DNA of 12,226 bases from Rhodospirillaceae bacterium. Lineage in GTDB: Bacteria; Pseudomonadota; Alphaproteobacteria; Rhodospirillales; Magnetovibrionaceae. Below the pieces are notes generated by a model that ran no database searches, was not told where the DNA came from, and saw nothing but the letters and a program-made list of their open reading frames with translations. The translations under genes were made by a program, and so were the position numbers. The stretch lies in NCBI GenBank assembly GCA_029883045.1, contig JAOUJU010000025.1:1-12226 (forward strand), written 5' to 3'. This document shows positions 1 through 6,646 of this stretch, piece after piece (the stretch's first letter is position 1; each line of letters opens with the position of its first letter).

Positions 1-264
1 TCAACCGACACTTTTGCCAATGAAACCGCAACGACCGACTTTGATATCATGTTCGCCGACACCAACACGCTTGAGGTTGACGGCGTTGAATATGACCTTA
101 GCTCGCTCAACGATGGCGCTGACGAACACGAAACTTCGTCAACCGATGTAATGGGTTCAGGATCATCATCCAGCAGTTCCGATACATCAAATGATTCTTC
201 AGGGACCGAAGGTTATACAGTTACCAGCGATGGTGTTGATGTGACCGTGTTGCCCGACAACTAA
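1..264 (+). CDS. C-terminal end of an acidic Ser/Asp/Thr-rich protein (partial, 5' end outside window)
   Basis: The frame is open from the first base to a TAA at 262-264, giving 87 visible residues. An in-frame ATG at 49 exists, but the frame continues upstream of it, so this is best read as the tail of a longer gene. The visible part has about 20 Asp/Glu and no Lys or Arg, with a Ser run near residues 55-62 and a short hydrophobic end (DVTVLPDN). This composition resembles the C-termini of large surface or RTX-type proteins exported by type I secretion; that is inference, since no repeat or RTX nonapeptide is visible. Its neighbours, a membrane sensor and a LapG-type protease, fit a substrate adhesin, but the diagnostic N-terminal di-alanine cleavage site would lie outside the window. 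A strong terminator follows 48 bases after the stop. Confidence 0.6.
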   Translation, partial: STDTFANETATTDFDIMFADTNTLEVDGVEYDLSSLNDGADEHETSSTDVMGSGSSSSSSDTSNDSSGTEGYTVTSDGVDVTVLPDN

Positions 265-311
265 TAGGTGATTTTTTACACAAATCCTTCAAGGCCAAAT
301 TTGAGGGAAAC

Positions 312-349
312 AAAAAAATGGCTCCGATGTTTTTCGGAGCCATTTTTTT
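312..349. terminator. bidirectional intrinsic terminator
   Basis: ATGGCTCCGA (318-327) pairs perfectly with TCGGAGCCAT (334-343) around a 6-base loop. Runs of A on the left (312-317) and T on the right (344-349) serve as U-tracts for either direction and extend the stem. It sits between two convergent genes, the acidic protein ending at 264 and the sensor gene ending at 357, and should terminate both. Confidence 0.93.
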
Positions 350-356
350 ATGCTTT

Positions 357-2570
357 TTATGCATCGTCTTTTTGTGGGCGTTCGCGGTAATGCGCCCATT
401 TGTTTTTTCCGCCCCGGTTCTCAAGAAAATTAATAAGTGCCGAAACTGGCCTGCGATCAAACTTGACCCCGGTTTCGCTAAGCAAAATATCTGAAACCTT
501 CTCGAACGTCATGGCGTCGCGATAAGCCCTGGCGCTGGCCATGCCGACAAAGGCATTGGCAACCGCCAGTATGCGCGCTGTTGGTAATATATCATCACCG
601 CTTTTATTCAGCGGGCCAGAACCGTCAATAGTTTCACCCATTTCACGGATAGTGTTAACCACTGGGCCTTCAAACGAAACGTCTTTTAATAAATCAGCAC
701 TGACCAGATAGCTGTTCATTAGGGTTTTGCGCTCATCATCACTTAAATCGCTGGTTTTGGTCAGCAATTCGGTGGGGATAAATATTTTGCCCAAGTTCAT
801 CAAGCTGCCAGAAATATCAACCGTTTTAACCGTAACTTCATCGGCCGCCATTTCTTCGGCAATGGCTTTTGATACCTCGGCCACACGGGCAGAATGATGC
901 GATGAAAATGGATCGCGTCTATCAACCACGCTTACCAATGTATCAATAAGCTGGCGCAACATTTTTTCATTGCGTCTACGCTCGTGGGTTAGCTCGGTAA
1001 TATCATCCAGTATCATTAACACACCAGGCGGATGGTCACGGTCACCCCGCAACGGTATGTGGTCAGATTTAATTACCTGTAATGTGCCTTCGTCTTCATC
1101 GCCAAAAACACTTATATGTTGTTCACGGCTGGCAACCCGGTCATCGTTGGCGGCAAAGTTTTTTAATACGCTTTCATTTATATCTGCGTATATCTGCGCC
1201 TTGACCGGGCCTATTACCGAAGCCATGGTTTTGCCTAACATGTCAGAAGCAGGGATACCCGCTTCATTTGCGGCCGGTTGGTTGGCATAGGTATAGGTGG
1301 TGGTGCCGTCAACCGCCACTATTCCGGTTGGCTGGGAATTAGCGATAAGGTCCATAAATTTAGATAGATTTTGAAACCGCTCGGACGACAGGCGAAAATT
1401 TTCCGCTGCCTGTGTTGCGCGAAGCGAGCTTCCGTGTTTCCACACCGCAAAAATTGCTACCGTCACACCAACAATAATCAGGGTAAAAACAGTGATAAGC
1501 GTATTAAGCCTAGTTTCAGTTTCAGCTAACGCTTCGGCGCGGTTTATTTTGCGAACCAAAACCCATGGCACACTGGCGATGGGGCGCGAGACCATTAAAA
1601 CCTCATCACCGGTGTAATCGCGCTTAATGGCAAAACCACCTGGTTTTTCAATGGCATAGGCAACATCTAAATCTGGGGTATCGGCGCTGAGCGCACGTTT
1701 TAATGCCTTGGTGCCGTCTTTTAACGGGCTTAGGTATTCAATGGTGGTTCCACTCTTATTGGTGTCAGGGCGGACTAAATATGTTTCTGCTGTTTGGGCG
1801 GTTTCACCGGGTTGGTACAGTTTTCTAAAAAGACCATCGTCAACCACGCGCAAACCAACAACCGCACCAATACCCTTGGCGCTGTCTTTGTCATCTTGTA
1901 CGCCATAAACCGGAATAACAAACCCAATGGTAGGTAGATTTGATGCGCCCATGTAAATATCAATTACCTGTGGTTGCCCATCCAGCGCACGGGTAACCGC
2001 ATCGCGTACGTTGGGTGTAAGGGGCGGCATGCCGGGTGAACTGGTTATGGGTTTTCCTTCGGCATTTATTAAGCCAATACCAGCAATTCCAACACGTTCA
2101 ATATTTGCCGAAACTTCGGCCGCTTCAACAGTGGGCTTAAAACCACTGCGATCGGCAATGGCAGTTAATACGTTTCTTAGGAATTGCGTTTCGGCGCTAC
2201 CGTCGCTGGCGAACGGATCATCGCTGGCTTTTTTGGGGGTGGTTAGCTCTGTCATGTAAAGCTGCAGCGAGGCATTTTCCGACAGCTCACGCATTACTGC
2301 AAAATTATCTTCGATCCATTGGTTTACTGCGGCTGATCGTGAATCAGCAACAATGCCAATGCGTACTTGCCATTGTTGAATATCGCGGGCGCGCTCATCC
2401 TCGACGAACTTGAACGCAAAAAACACTGAACCAACAACGGCAGCAATCATACCTATTATAAGGCTAGCCGTTTTTACGTTTACCTTACGTTTGGCATTGG
2501 GGCTTGGGTCTGTGGCTGTGTTAGCATCTGTTGCAGCATCATTATTGTCGTTAGAAGTTTCTGCGTTCAA
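357..2570 (-). CDS. Membrane sensor: periplasmic Cache-like domain, PAS domain and degenerate HD-GYP-like domain
   Basis: The 737-residue protein has a short charged N-terminus, TM1 at about 35-54, a periplasmic region of about 300 residues, TM2 at about 357-377, a PAS-type domain at about 400-525 and an HD-GYP-like domain at about 535-720. The size and flanking helices suggest a double-Cache sensor, but that is inferred from layout. The C-terminal fold is recognisable from HSARV (559-563), GKIFIP (594-599), DGSG (649-652), ARILAV (665-670) and RAYR (681-684). Active HD-GYP proteins hydrolyse c-di-GMP using metal ligands HD, H, HH and D. Here the equivalent positions are M591/N592, Y621, M644/G645 and N672, and GYP is reduced to GP. 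It is therefore probably not a phosphodiesterase and may act as a receptor or scaffold. It is divergent from the LapG-like protease gene, so the two may be co-regulated. The ATG start is followed by a hydrophilic stretch and then TM1. The domain calls are firm; the ligand is unknown. Confidence 0.9.
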   Translation of the reverse strand: MNAETSNDNNDAATDANTATDPSPNAKRKVNVKTASLIIGMIAAVVGSVFFAFKFVEDERARDIQQWQVRIGIVADSRSAAVNQWIEDNFAVMRELSENASLQLYMTELTTPKKASDDPFASDGSAETQFLRNVLTAIADRSGFKPTVEAAEVSANIERVGIAGIGLINAEGKPITSSPGMPPLTPNVRDAVTRALDGQPQVIDIYMGASNLPTIGFVIPVYGVQDDKDSAKGIGAVVGLRVVDDGLFRKLYQPGETAQTAETYLVRPDTNKSGTTIEYLSPLKDGTKALKRALSADTPDLDVAYAIEKPGGFAIKRDYTGDEVLMVSRPIASVPWVLVRKINRAEALAETETRLNTLITVFTLIIVGVTVAIFAVWKHGSSLRATQAAENFRLSSERFQNLSKFMDLIANSQPTGIVAVDGTTTYTYANQPAANEAGIPASDMLGKTMASVIGPVKAQIYADINESVLKNFAANDDRVASREQHISVFGDEDEGTLQVIKSDHIPLRGDRDHPPGVLMILDDITELTHERRRNEKMLRQLIDTLVSVVDRRDPFSSHHSARVAEVSKAIAEEMAADEVTVKTVDISGSLMNLGKIFIPTELLTKTSDLSDDERKTLMNSYLVSADLLKDVSFEGPVVNTIREMGETIDGSGPLNKSGDDILPTARILAVANAFVGMASARAYRDAMTFEKVSDILLSETGVKFDRRPVSALINFLENRGGKNKWAHYRERPQKDDA

Positions 2571-2676
2571 TTGAATTTCCCCCCGTAGGTATTTGTAACT
2601 GTCGCTTGCAAATATTTAAAACATTTCCCCATTTGGTCGTGAGTCTAACTGTTTGGCACCGTTCTCGCAAAGGGGT

Positions 2677-2706
2677 TTGCAGCTTAGGATTAATTATTCT
2701 TATAAT
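2677..2706 (+). promoter_or_regulatory. candidate sigma-70-type promoter P1 upstream of the LapG-like gene
   Basis: A perfect -10 hexamer TATAAT at 2701-2706 lies 18 bases after a weak -35 (TTGCAG, 2677-2682). It lies in the 259-base divergent intergenic region and points toward the protease gene, with a predicted start near 2713. The -35 match is only 3 of 6, so this is tentative. Confidence 0.4.
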
Positions 2707-2735
2707 GTACTGAAAGTAAACAATAAATAGCCTAA

Positions 2736-2764
2736 TTGCTGCATTGACTAGAGGGGGTTATAAT
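2736..2764 (+). promoter_or_regulatory. candidate sigma-70-type promoter P2 upstream of the LapG-like gene
   Basis: A second perfect TATAAT (2759-2764) follows TTGCTG (2736-2741) with 17-base spacing, pointing the same way as P1. The predicted start near 2771 would leave a leader of about 60 bases containing the small upstream ORF. The -35 is again weak, so this is tentative. Confidence 0.4.
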
Positions 2765-2797
2765 CGGTGTTCCAGCATAACCGTAGGGGCGGAATTT

Positions 2798-2833
2798 ATG
2801 TTTAAGGGGCTGGTTTTTGGGGCGCACAAATGA
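2798..2833 (+). CDS. possible 11-codon leader ORF overlapping the LapG-like start
   Basis: An ATG at 2798, five bases after the purine-rich stretch AGGGGCGG, opens an 11-residue frame (MFKGLVFGAHK). It stops at TGA 2831-2833, overlapping the next gene's ATG in an ATGA junction. The layout resembles translational coupling: ribosomes finishing the leader could restart on the protease gene. The Shine-Dalgarno-like sequence ahead of the leader is at least as good as the GGGG (2818-2821) ahead of the main gene. Such a short frame could arise by chance. Confidence 0.3.
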   Translation: MFKGLVFGAHK

Positions 2834-3540
2834 CAAGCAGTACCAGTAAAAACATTTATTCTAATCAATACTATGGTGCGCGCATTGCATCTGCATTTTT
2901 TGTAGTGATGTTTTTGCTCGGCACTGCATCAATTTTTTTGGCATCTTCATCGGCTTTTGCTGCGGCGCAGCCTAGTTTTTTTAATTCCAACGAAGAAGTA
3001 AACACTGATTTTTCCCCGTTTAAAAAATGGACGTCTGCATTAGACAAATATTCCAAAGAAGAAACCGCGAAAAAAAATGGACCATGCGATGGCAAGGAGC
3101 TTAATTCATGCACCTATGGAAAATGGATGAGCTTTCTCGCGGGGATAAAGGATAAAGACCCTGCCACTAAAATTCGTGAAATCAATAATTATATGAACCG
3201 CGCGCCCTATATAACCGATGATCAGAACTGGGGAACAAAGGATTATTGGTCATCACCGGGTGAATTTATGTCCAAGTTCGGTGATTGCGAGGATTATGCC
3301 ATCGCCAAATATATGTCGTTACGTATTTTAGGGTTCAATGAAGCAGATATGCGTGTAGTCGCAGTTAAGGATATGAACCTGAAAGTCGGTCATGCGGTTT
3401 TGGTAATTTTTCTCGGGGGAAAATCATACATAATGGATAACCAGATAAAAGATGTTGTTTCAACATCGAAGGTTTTGCATTACGTTCCGGTTTTTTCCAT
3501 CAATGCCAAAGCGTGGTGGAAACACATACCAGCATCTTGA
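2830..3540 (+). CDS. LapG/BTLCP-family periplasmic transglutaminase-like cysteine protease
   Basis: The protein has 236 residues. An N-terminal hydrophobic segment (about 20-44) ends in AFA, and signal peptidase could cut near residues 44-47, placing the protein in the periplasm. The transglutaminase-like triad is visible as C153 in GDCEDYA, H188 in VGHAVLV and D203 in IMDNQ. The acidic residues around C153 match the calcium-binding loop known in LapG. In the well-studied Pseudomonas system LapG cuts a di-alanine site near the N-terminus of the adhesin LapA, releasing biofilm cells, and is held inactive by the c-di-GMP receptor LapD. Here the divergent neighbour is a two-TM sensor with a degenerate HD-GYP domain, and a likely exported acidic protein ends just beyond it. 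The family assignment is strong; the substrate and controller are inferred. Confidence 0.9.
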   Translation: MTSSTSKNIYSNQYYGARIASAFFVVMFLLGTASIFLASSSAFAAAQPSFFNSNEEVNTDFSPFKKWTSALDKYSKEETAKKNGPCDGKELNSCTYGKWMSFLAGIKDKDPATKIREINNYMNRAPYITDDQNWGTKDYWSSPGEFMSKFGDCEDYAIAKYMSLRILGFNEADMRVVAVKDMNLKVGHAVLVIFLGGKSYIMDNQIKDVVSTSKVLHYVPVFSINAKAWWKHIPAS

Positions 3541-3552
3541 GACTACAAAATT

Positions 3553-3813
3553 TTATGTACGCCGCTCATTTCCGGCGCGACGGGCTTCGTCTTCGCGCCT
3601 AGTATCATCGCGTCTATCTGCATCTGATCTACGCTCAGACCCCGAGCGGTGTTCAGTGTCTTTTATTGCAATATCAACTTCACGGCGCTCAGAAGATGTA
3701 TTTCTGCGATCTGATTCTTTTCTTCTTTCGTCTTCGTGGCGGCGATCTTCGGCAATGTCACGCCGATCGCTACTGCTGCGGGCGTCTCCACCATTTGATG
3801 CTGTAATATTCAT
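3553..3813 (-). CDS. small (D/E)RR-repeat protein of unknown function
   Basis: The 86-residue product is almost entirely Arg, Asp, Glu and Ser. Arg pairs occur at residues 17, 24, 30, 36, 43, 61, 67, 72, 78 and 84, so a [DE]RR unit recurs every 5-7 residues, broken once by a short hydrophobic patch (VDIAI, about 46-50). It is probably disordered or a highly charged helix. An AGGAAA sequence lies about 10 bases before the ATG, which favours this strand over the competing plus-strand frame that covers the same bases. It is convergent with the protease gene, with 12 bases between stops. Similar DRR-rich tracts occur in N-terminal tails of some bacterial signalling proteins, but no function can be assigned. 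The repeated composition makes a chance ORF possible. Confidence 0.6.
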   Translation of the reverse strand: MNITASNGGDARSSSDRRDIAEDRRHEDERRKESDRRNTSSERREVDIAIKDTEHRSGSERRSDADRRDDTRREDEARRAGNERRT

Positions 3814-3887
3814 AATTTTGTTTTCCTGATTGCTCGGGTTATTGCCTGATATCGCCCCACGTTATTAGTCCCCGTATTATCACAGCT

Positions 3888-3897
3888 TTGTATACAA
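3888..3897. promoter_or_regulatory. perfect palindrome TTGTATACAA, possible GntR-type operator
   Basis: The 10-base perfect palindrome lies in the divergent gap between the RR-repeat gene and prfC, about 125 bases before the prfC start. Its TTGT/ACAA half sites resemble operators of GntR-family regulators. No regulator gene is present in the window, so the role is speculative. Confidence 0.25.
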
Positions 3898-3998
3898 GGG
3901 GCAAGGTTTGCACGCGTAAAATAAACTTCTGGTTATTTGGTAAAATCTGGCTACATTTCACCCGGATTCAAAATAAACATTCATCCTTTTGGACTAGG

Positions 3999-4004
3999 TA
4001 TAAT
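3999..4004 (+). promoter_or_regulatory. TATAAT -10-like element just before prfC
   Basis: A perfect TATAAT ends 16 bases before the preferred prfC ATG at 4021. If used, transcription would start near 4011, giving a very short leader. No convincing -35 is present, and no clear Shine-Dalgarno precedes 4021. Confidence 0.3.
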
Positions 4005-4020
4005 AAGCGTTAAATTTAAT

Positions 4021-5613
4021 ATGAGCACCTTGATTGAAGAAATAGAAAACCGTCGCACCTTTGCCATCATATCCCATCCTGATGCCGGTAAAACGACGTT
4101 GACGGAAAAGCTGCTACTTTTTGGCGGCGCCATTCAGCTTGCCGGCGCAGTTAAGGCCCGGGGCGAAGCTAGGCGCGCCAGATCCGATTGGATGAAGGTA
4201 GAGCAAGAGCGCGGTATTTCGGTTGCCAGTTCGGTGATGACGTTTTCATTTGATGGTCGTACGTTTAACTTGCTCGACACCCCTGGTCACGAAGATTTTT
4301 CAGAAGATACCTACCGTACTATAACTGCGGTAGATTCTGCCGTTATGGTTATTGATAGCGCCAAGGGGATTGAATCTCAGACAAAAAAATTGTTTGAGGT
4401 GTGTCGTCTTAGGGATGTTCCCATAACAACATTTATCAACAAAATGGATCGCGATGGGCAAGACCCATTTAATTTATTAGATGAAATTGAACAAACTTTG
4501 GCACTAGACGTTACCCCCGCTAGTTGGCCCATTGGTATGGGCCGCGATTTTTTAGGGTGTTATGACCTGTTGAATGATCGCCTAGTTTTGGTGGCCCGCT
4601 CCAAAGGTTCGGAAGTAGGGGATGGCATTGAATGCAATGGTTTAGATGATCCAAAACTTGATGAGCTTTTGCCCGATTGGGCAGTAAAAAAATTGCGTGA
4701 AGACGTTGATATGGTGCGCGGACTTTGCCCAGAGTTTAATTTACAATCATACCTTGAAGGGCACATGACGCCTGTTTTTTTCGGCAGTGCCATAAATAAT
4801 TTTGGCGTTCGCGAGCTGTTACAAGGGCTTGCCTTAAATGCACCATCGCCACGTCCGCAGCCATCGGTTGAACGTGAAGTAAGACCTGATGAAAAAGACG
4901 TAACTGCGATTGTGTTTAAAATTCAGGCCAACATGGACCCTAAACACCGTGACCGAATTGCCTTTGTTCGCATAAATTCAGGCCACTTTAAGCGCGGTAT
5001 GAAATTAAAACATATTCGCTCAAGCAAGGTTCTTAATATTCACAATCCAGTTTTGTTTTTGGCGCAAGATCGAGAAACCGCAGAAGAGGCATTTGCCGGT
5101 GACATAATTGGTATTCCCAACCACGGAAATCTGCGTATCGGCGACACCTTAAGCCAATCAGAAGAAATTCATTTTACCGGTATCCCAACATTTGCCCCTG
5201 AATACCTACAAAAGGCACGAGCCGACGACCCAATGAAGGCCAAGCACCTTGGCCGGGCATTACAGCAAATTGCCGAAGAGGGGGCGGCCCGGGTAATAAA
5301 ACCAATAATTGGTGCCGATTGGGTTGTGGGGGTTGTTGGTCCATTGCAGTTTGAGGTGCTGGCCGATCGCATTCGCACCGAATATGATATACCGGTTCAT
5401 TTTGAAGCGACCGAGCTTTATACCGCACGCTGGGTTGATGCCGATGATGATAAATATCTTAAAAAGTTTATTGATGAAAACCGCGTATCGATGGGCGAAG
5501 ACCACGATGGCGCACCGGTATTTATGGCACGCAATGCATGGCATCTTTCTAAGGCACAAGAAGATTTCCCAGATATCAAAATGCTAAAGACCCGCGAACA
5601 GTCAATTACCTGA
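4021..5613 (+). CDS. prfC: peptide chain release factor 3 (RF3), translational GTPase
   Basis: RF3 is a cytoplasmic GTPase that recycles RF1 and RF2 from the ribosome after peptide release. From the ATG at 4021 the product has 530 residues, the usual RF3 size. The N-terminus reads MSTLIEEIENRRTFAIISHP, as is typical, with the P-loop SHPDAGKTT (18-26), the switch region RGISV (64-68), DTPGH (86-90) and NKMD (140-143). Domain II and the RF3-specific C-terminal region follow to the end without interruption. The frame is open back to an ATG at 3937, but that would add 28 residues with no family counterpart and would include the TATAAT element, so it was rejected. The gene is convergent with phoH, with 17 bases between the stops. 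Confidence 0.97.
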   Translation: MSTLIEEIENRRTFAIISHPDAGKTTLTEKLLLFGGAIQLAGAVKARGEARRARSDWMKVEQERGISVASSVMTFSFDGRTFNLLDTPGHEDFSEDTYRTITAVDSAVMVIDSAKGIESQTKKLFEVCRLRDVPITTFINKMDRDGQDPFNLLDEIEQTLALDVTPASWPIGMGRDFLGCYDLLNDRLVLVARSKGSEVGDGIECNGLDDPKLDELLPDWAVKKLREDVDMVRGLCPEFNLQSYLEGHMTPVFFGSAINNFGVRELLQGLALNAPSPRPQPSVEREVRPDEKDVTAIVFKIQANMDPKHRDRIAFVRINSGHFKRGMKLKHIRSSKVLNIHNPVLFLAQDRETAEEAFAGDIIGIPNHGNLRIGDTLSQSEEIHFTGIPTFAPEYLQKARADDPMKAKHLGRALQQIAEEGAARVIKPIIGADWVVGVVGPLQFEVLADRIRTEYDIPVHFEATELYTARWVDADDDKYLKKFIDENRVSMGEDHDGAPVFMARNAWHLSKAQEDFPDIKMLKTREQSIT

Positions 5614-5632
5614 TGCGGGCCTTTAGTTTTTT
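5586..5632 (+). terminator. probable prfC intrinsic terminator
   Basis: AAAGACCCGC, overlapping the last prfC codons (5586-5595), pairs with GCGGGCCTTT (5615-5624), with one A-C mismatch and a 19-base loop. A run of six T follows at 5627-5632. The stem is interrupted and the loop long, so efficiency is uncertain, but the position just after prfC fits. Confidence 0.5.
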
Positions 5633-6362
5633 AAATAACACTTAGCATCGAAGCCACCAATGGGTGGCGCACGACATCTGCGTCTTTCAGGCGGACTACT
5701 TCAATATCATCCAAAGCATCAAGCCGATTTGCTATATCGTCTAGGCCGCTCATGCCGGGAAGAAGATCGGTTTGGTCGGGATCACCAGTTACAACCATGG
5801 TTGAATGCCAACCAAGGCGGGTAAGCAGCATTTTTATCTGCCCGTAGGTGCAGTTTTGCGCTTCGTCGATTACCACGAAAGCATTGTTAAGGGTTCGTCC
5901 GCGCATAAAACCAACGGGCGCGATTTCAATGGTGCCGTCTTTCATCATTTTTTTGATGGAACTATTTCCCATTCTGTCTGCTAGGGCATCAAACAACGGG
6001 CGTAAATAGGGTGCTAATTTTTCTTCCATTTCACCTGGTAAAAAACCAAGTGTTTCGCCTGCTTCAACTGCCGGGCGGGTAAGAACAATGCGCCCAATGG
6101 TGCCTTTTTCCATAGCCTCTACTGCTTTGGCTATAGCAAGGTAGGTTTTTCCGGTGCCAGCTGGCCCCAATGCCATGACAAGGCTTTTTGCATCTATCGC
6201 ATCAATTAGGGCTTTTTGGTTATCGCTTCGGGGTTTTATAGTTTTAAGGTATCGCTGCTCACGCCCGCCTTGTTCACTGGGGCCCAATGGGTGCCAGATT
6301 TCATCTTCGGGATAAAGCGTATGAACAGTTGCTTGTTTTTGGCGGCGAGTTTTTTTTCCCAT
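5631..6362 (-). CDS. phoH: PhoH-family P-loop ATPase
   Basis: The 243-residue protein is the compact PhoH form: a basic N-terminus (MGKKTRRQKQ) and a single ATPase core. Walker A GPAGTGKT is at 66-73, the conserved RPAVEAGETLGFLPG stretch at 96-110, Walker B VVIDEAQN at 163-170 and VVTGDPDQ at 200-207. PhoH proteins are cytoplasmic ATPases related to the helicase superfamily I core, linked to phosphate starvation in some bacteria and to RNA metabolism in others. The precise role here is unknown. A perfect AGGAGGT (6367-6373) precedes the ATG by a short spacer and fixes the start. No PIN domain and no ybeY neighbour is seen, so this is the stand-alone type rather than the YbeZ type. Confidence 0.94.
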   Translation of the reverse strand: MGKKTRRQKQATVHTLYPEDEIWHPLGPSEQGGREQRYLKTIKPRSDNQKALIDAIDAKSLVMALGPAGTGKTYLAIAKAVEAMEKGTIGRIVLTRPAVEAGETLGFLPGEMEEKLAPYLRPLFDALADRMGNSSIKKMMKDGTIEIAPVGFMRGRTLNNAFVVIDEAQNCTYGQIKMLLTRLGWHSTMVVTGDPDQTDLLPGMSGLDDIANRLDALDDIEVVRLKDADVVRHPLVASMLSVI

Positions 6363-6401
6363 AGATACCTCCTAATTATTTGATGTGTTTATTTGATTCC
6401 C

Positions 6402-6548
6402 TTAAATGATAAACGCCCCCGTATACGGAGGCGTCAAAGTAAGATTTTGATTTTTGTTTTCAGCCACAAGAACCGAGCCAGACCATGAACAGCAACCATT
6501 TGTTGGTTGATTCTCCCGGTTTGGGCCCGGGGTGGTTGGTGTTACCAT
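6402..6548 (-). CDS. candidate small protein with CCSW motif (48 codons)
   Basis: An ATG at 6548-6546 is preceded by AGGAG with about 9 bases spacing. It opens a 48-codon frame ending at TAA 6402-6404. The N-terminal third is rich in Pro, Thr and Asn (MVTPTTPGPN). A core NGCCSWSGS occupies residues 18-26, and the tail ends in YTGAFII. There is no obvious signal peptide or membrane segment. It lies between the MFS gene and phoH on the same strand. The good ribosome site, Cys pair and Trp make it worth recording. It could be a metal-binding or modified peptide, or a chance frame; nothing is recognised with certainty. The last codons run through a stable hairpin, which is unusual for a coding end. 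Confidence 0.4.
   Translation of the reverse strand: MVTPTTPGPNRENQPTNGCCSWSGSVLVAENKNQNLTLTPPYTGAFII
6413..6434 (-). terminator. minus-strand hairpin before phoH, possible weak terminator or leader structure
   Basis: In minus-strand RNA, ACGCCUCCG pairs with CGGGGGCGU around a UAUA loop: nine pairs including one U-G wobble. On the plus strand the same position would be a C-A mismatch, so the structure favours minus-strand transcripts. A weak, broken U-tract (UUAUCAUUU) follows. It could end the transcript arriving from the MFS gene and small ORF, or act in the phoH leader. Confidence 0.45.
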
Positions 6549-6646
6549 AATGGCTTACTCCTATCCCTTGTTCTTGCTTTAAAATGTTAGAAGGGATTGG
6601 TTAACAACTACTTTCGCTAGGATTGTTTTGTTTTGAAGGATATTTA

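Noticed and set aside
2744..2764. TTGACT plus TATAAT as a promoter
   Set aside because: The spacer is only 9 bases; the TTGCTG at 2736 gives a workable spacing for the same -10.
3452..3829. Plus-strand open frame of 125 codons overlapping the end of the protease gene
   Set aside because: It overlaps the protease 3' end in another frame, lacks a ribosome site and is explained as the complement of the Arg-rich repeat gene on the minus strand, which does have one.
3937..4020. Longer N-terminus for prfC from the ATG at 3937
   Set aside because: The extra 28 residues have no counterpart in RF3 proteins, and the ATG at 4021 gives the typical start and length.
5169..5587. Several overlapping frames on both strands within prfC
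   Set aside because: They are shadows of the RF3 C-terminal coding region, which is continuous and family-typical.
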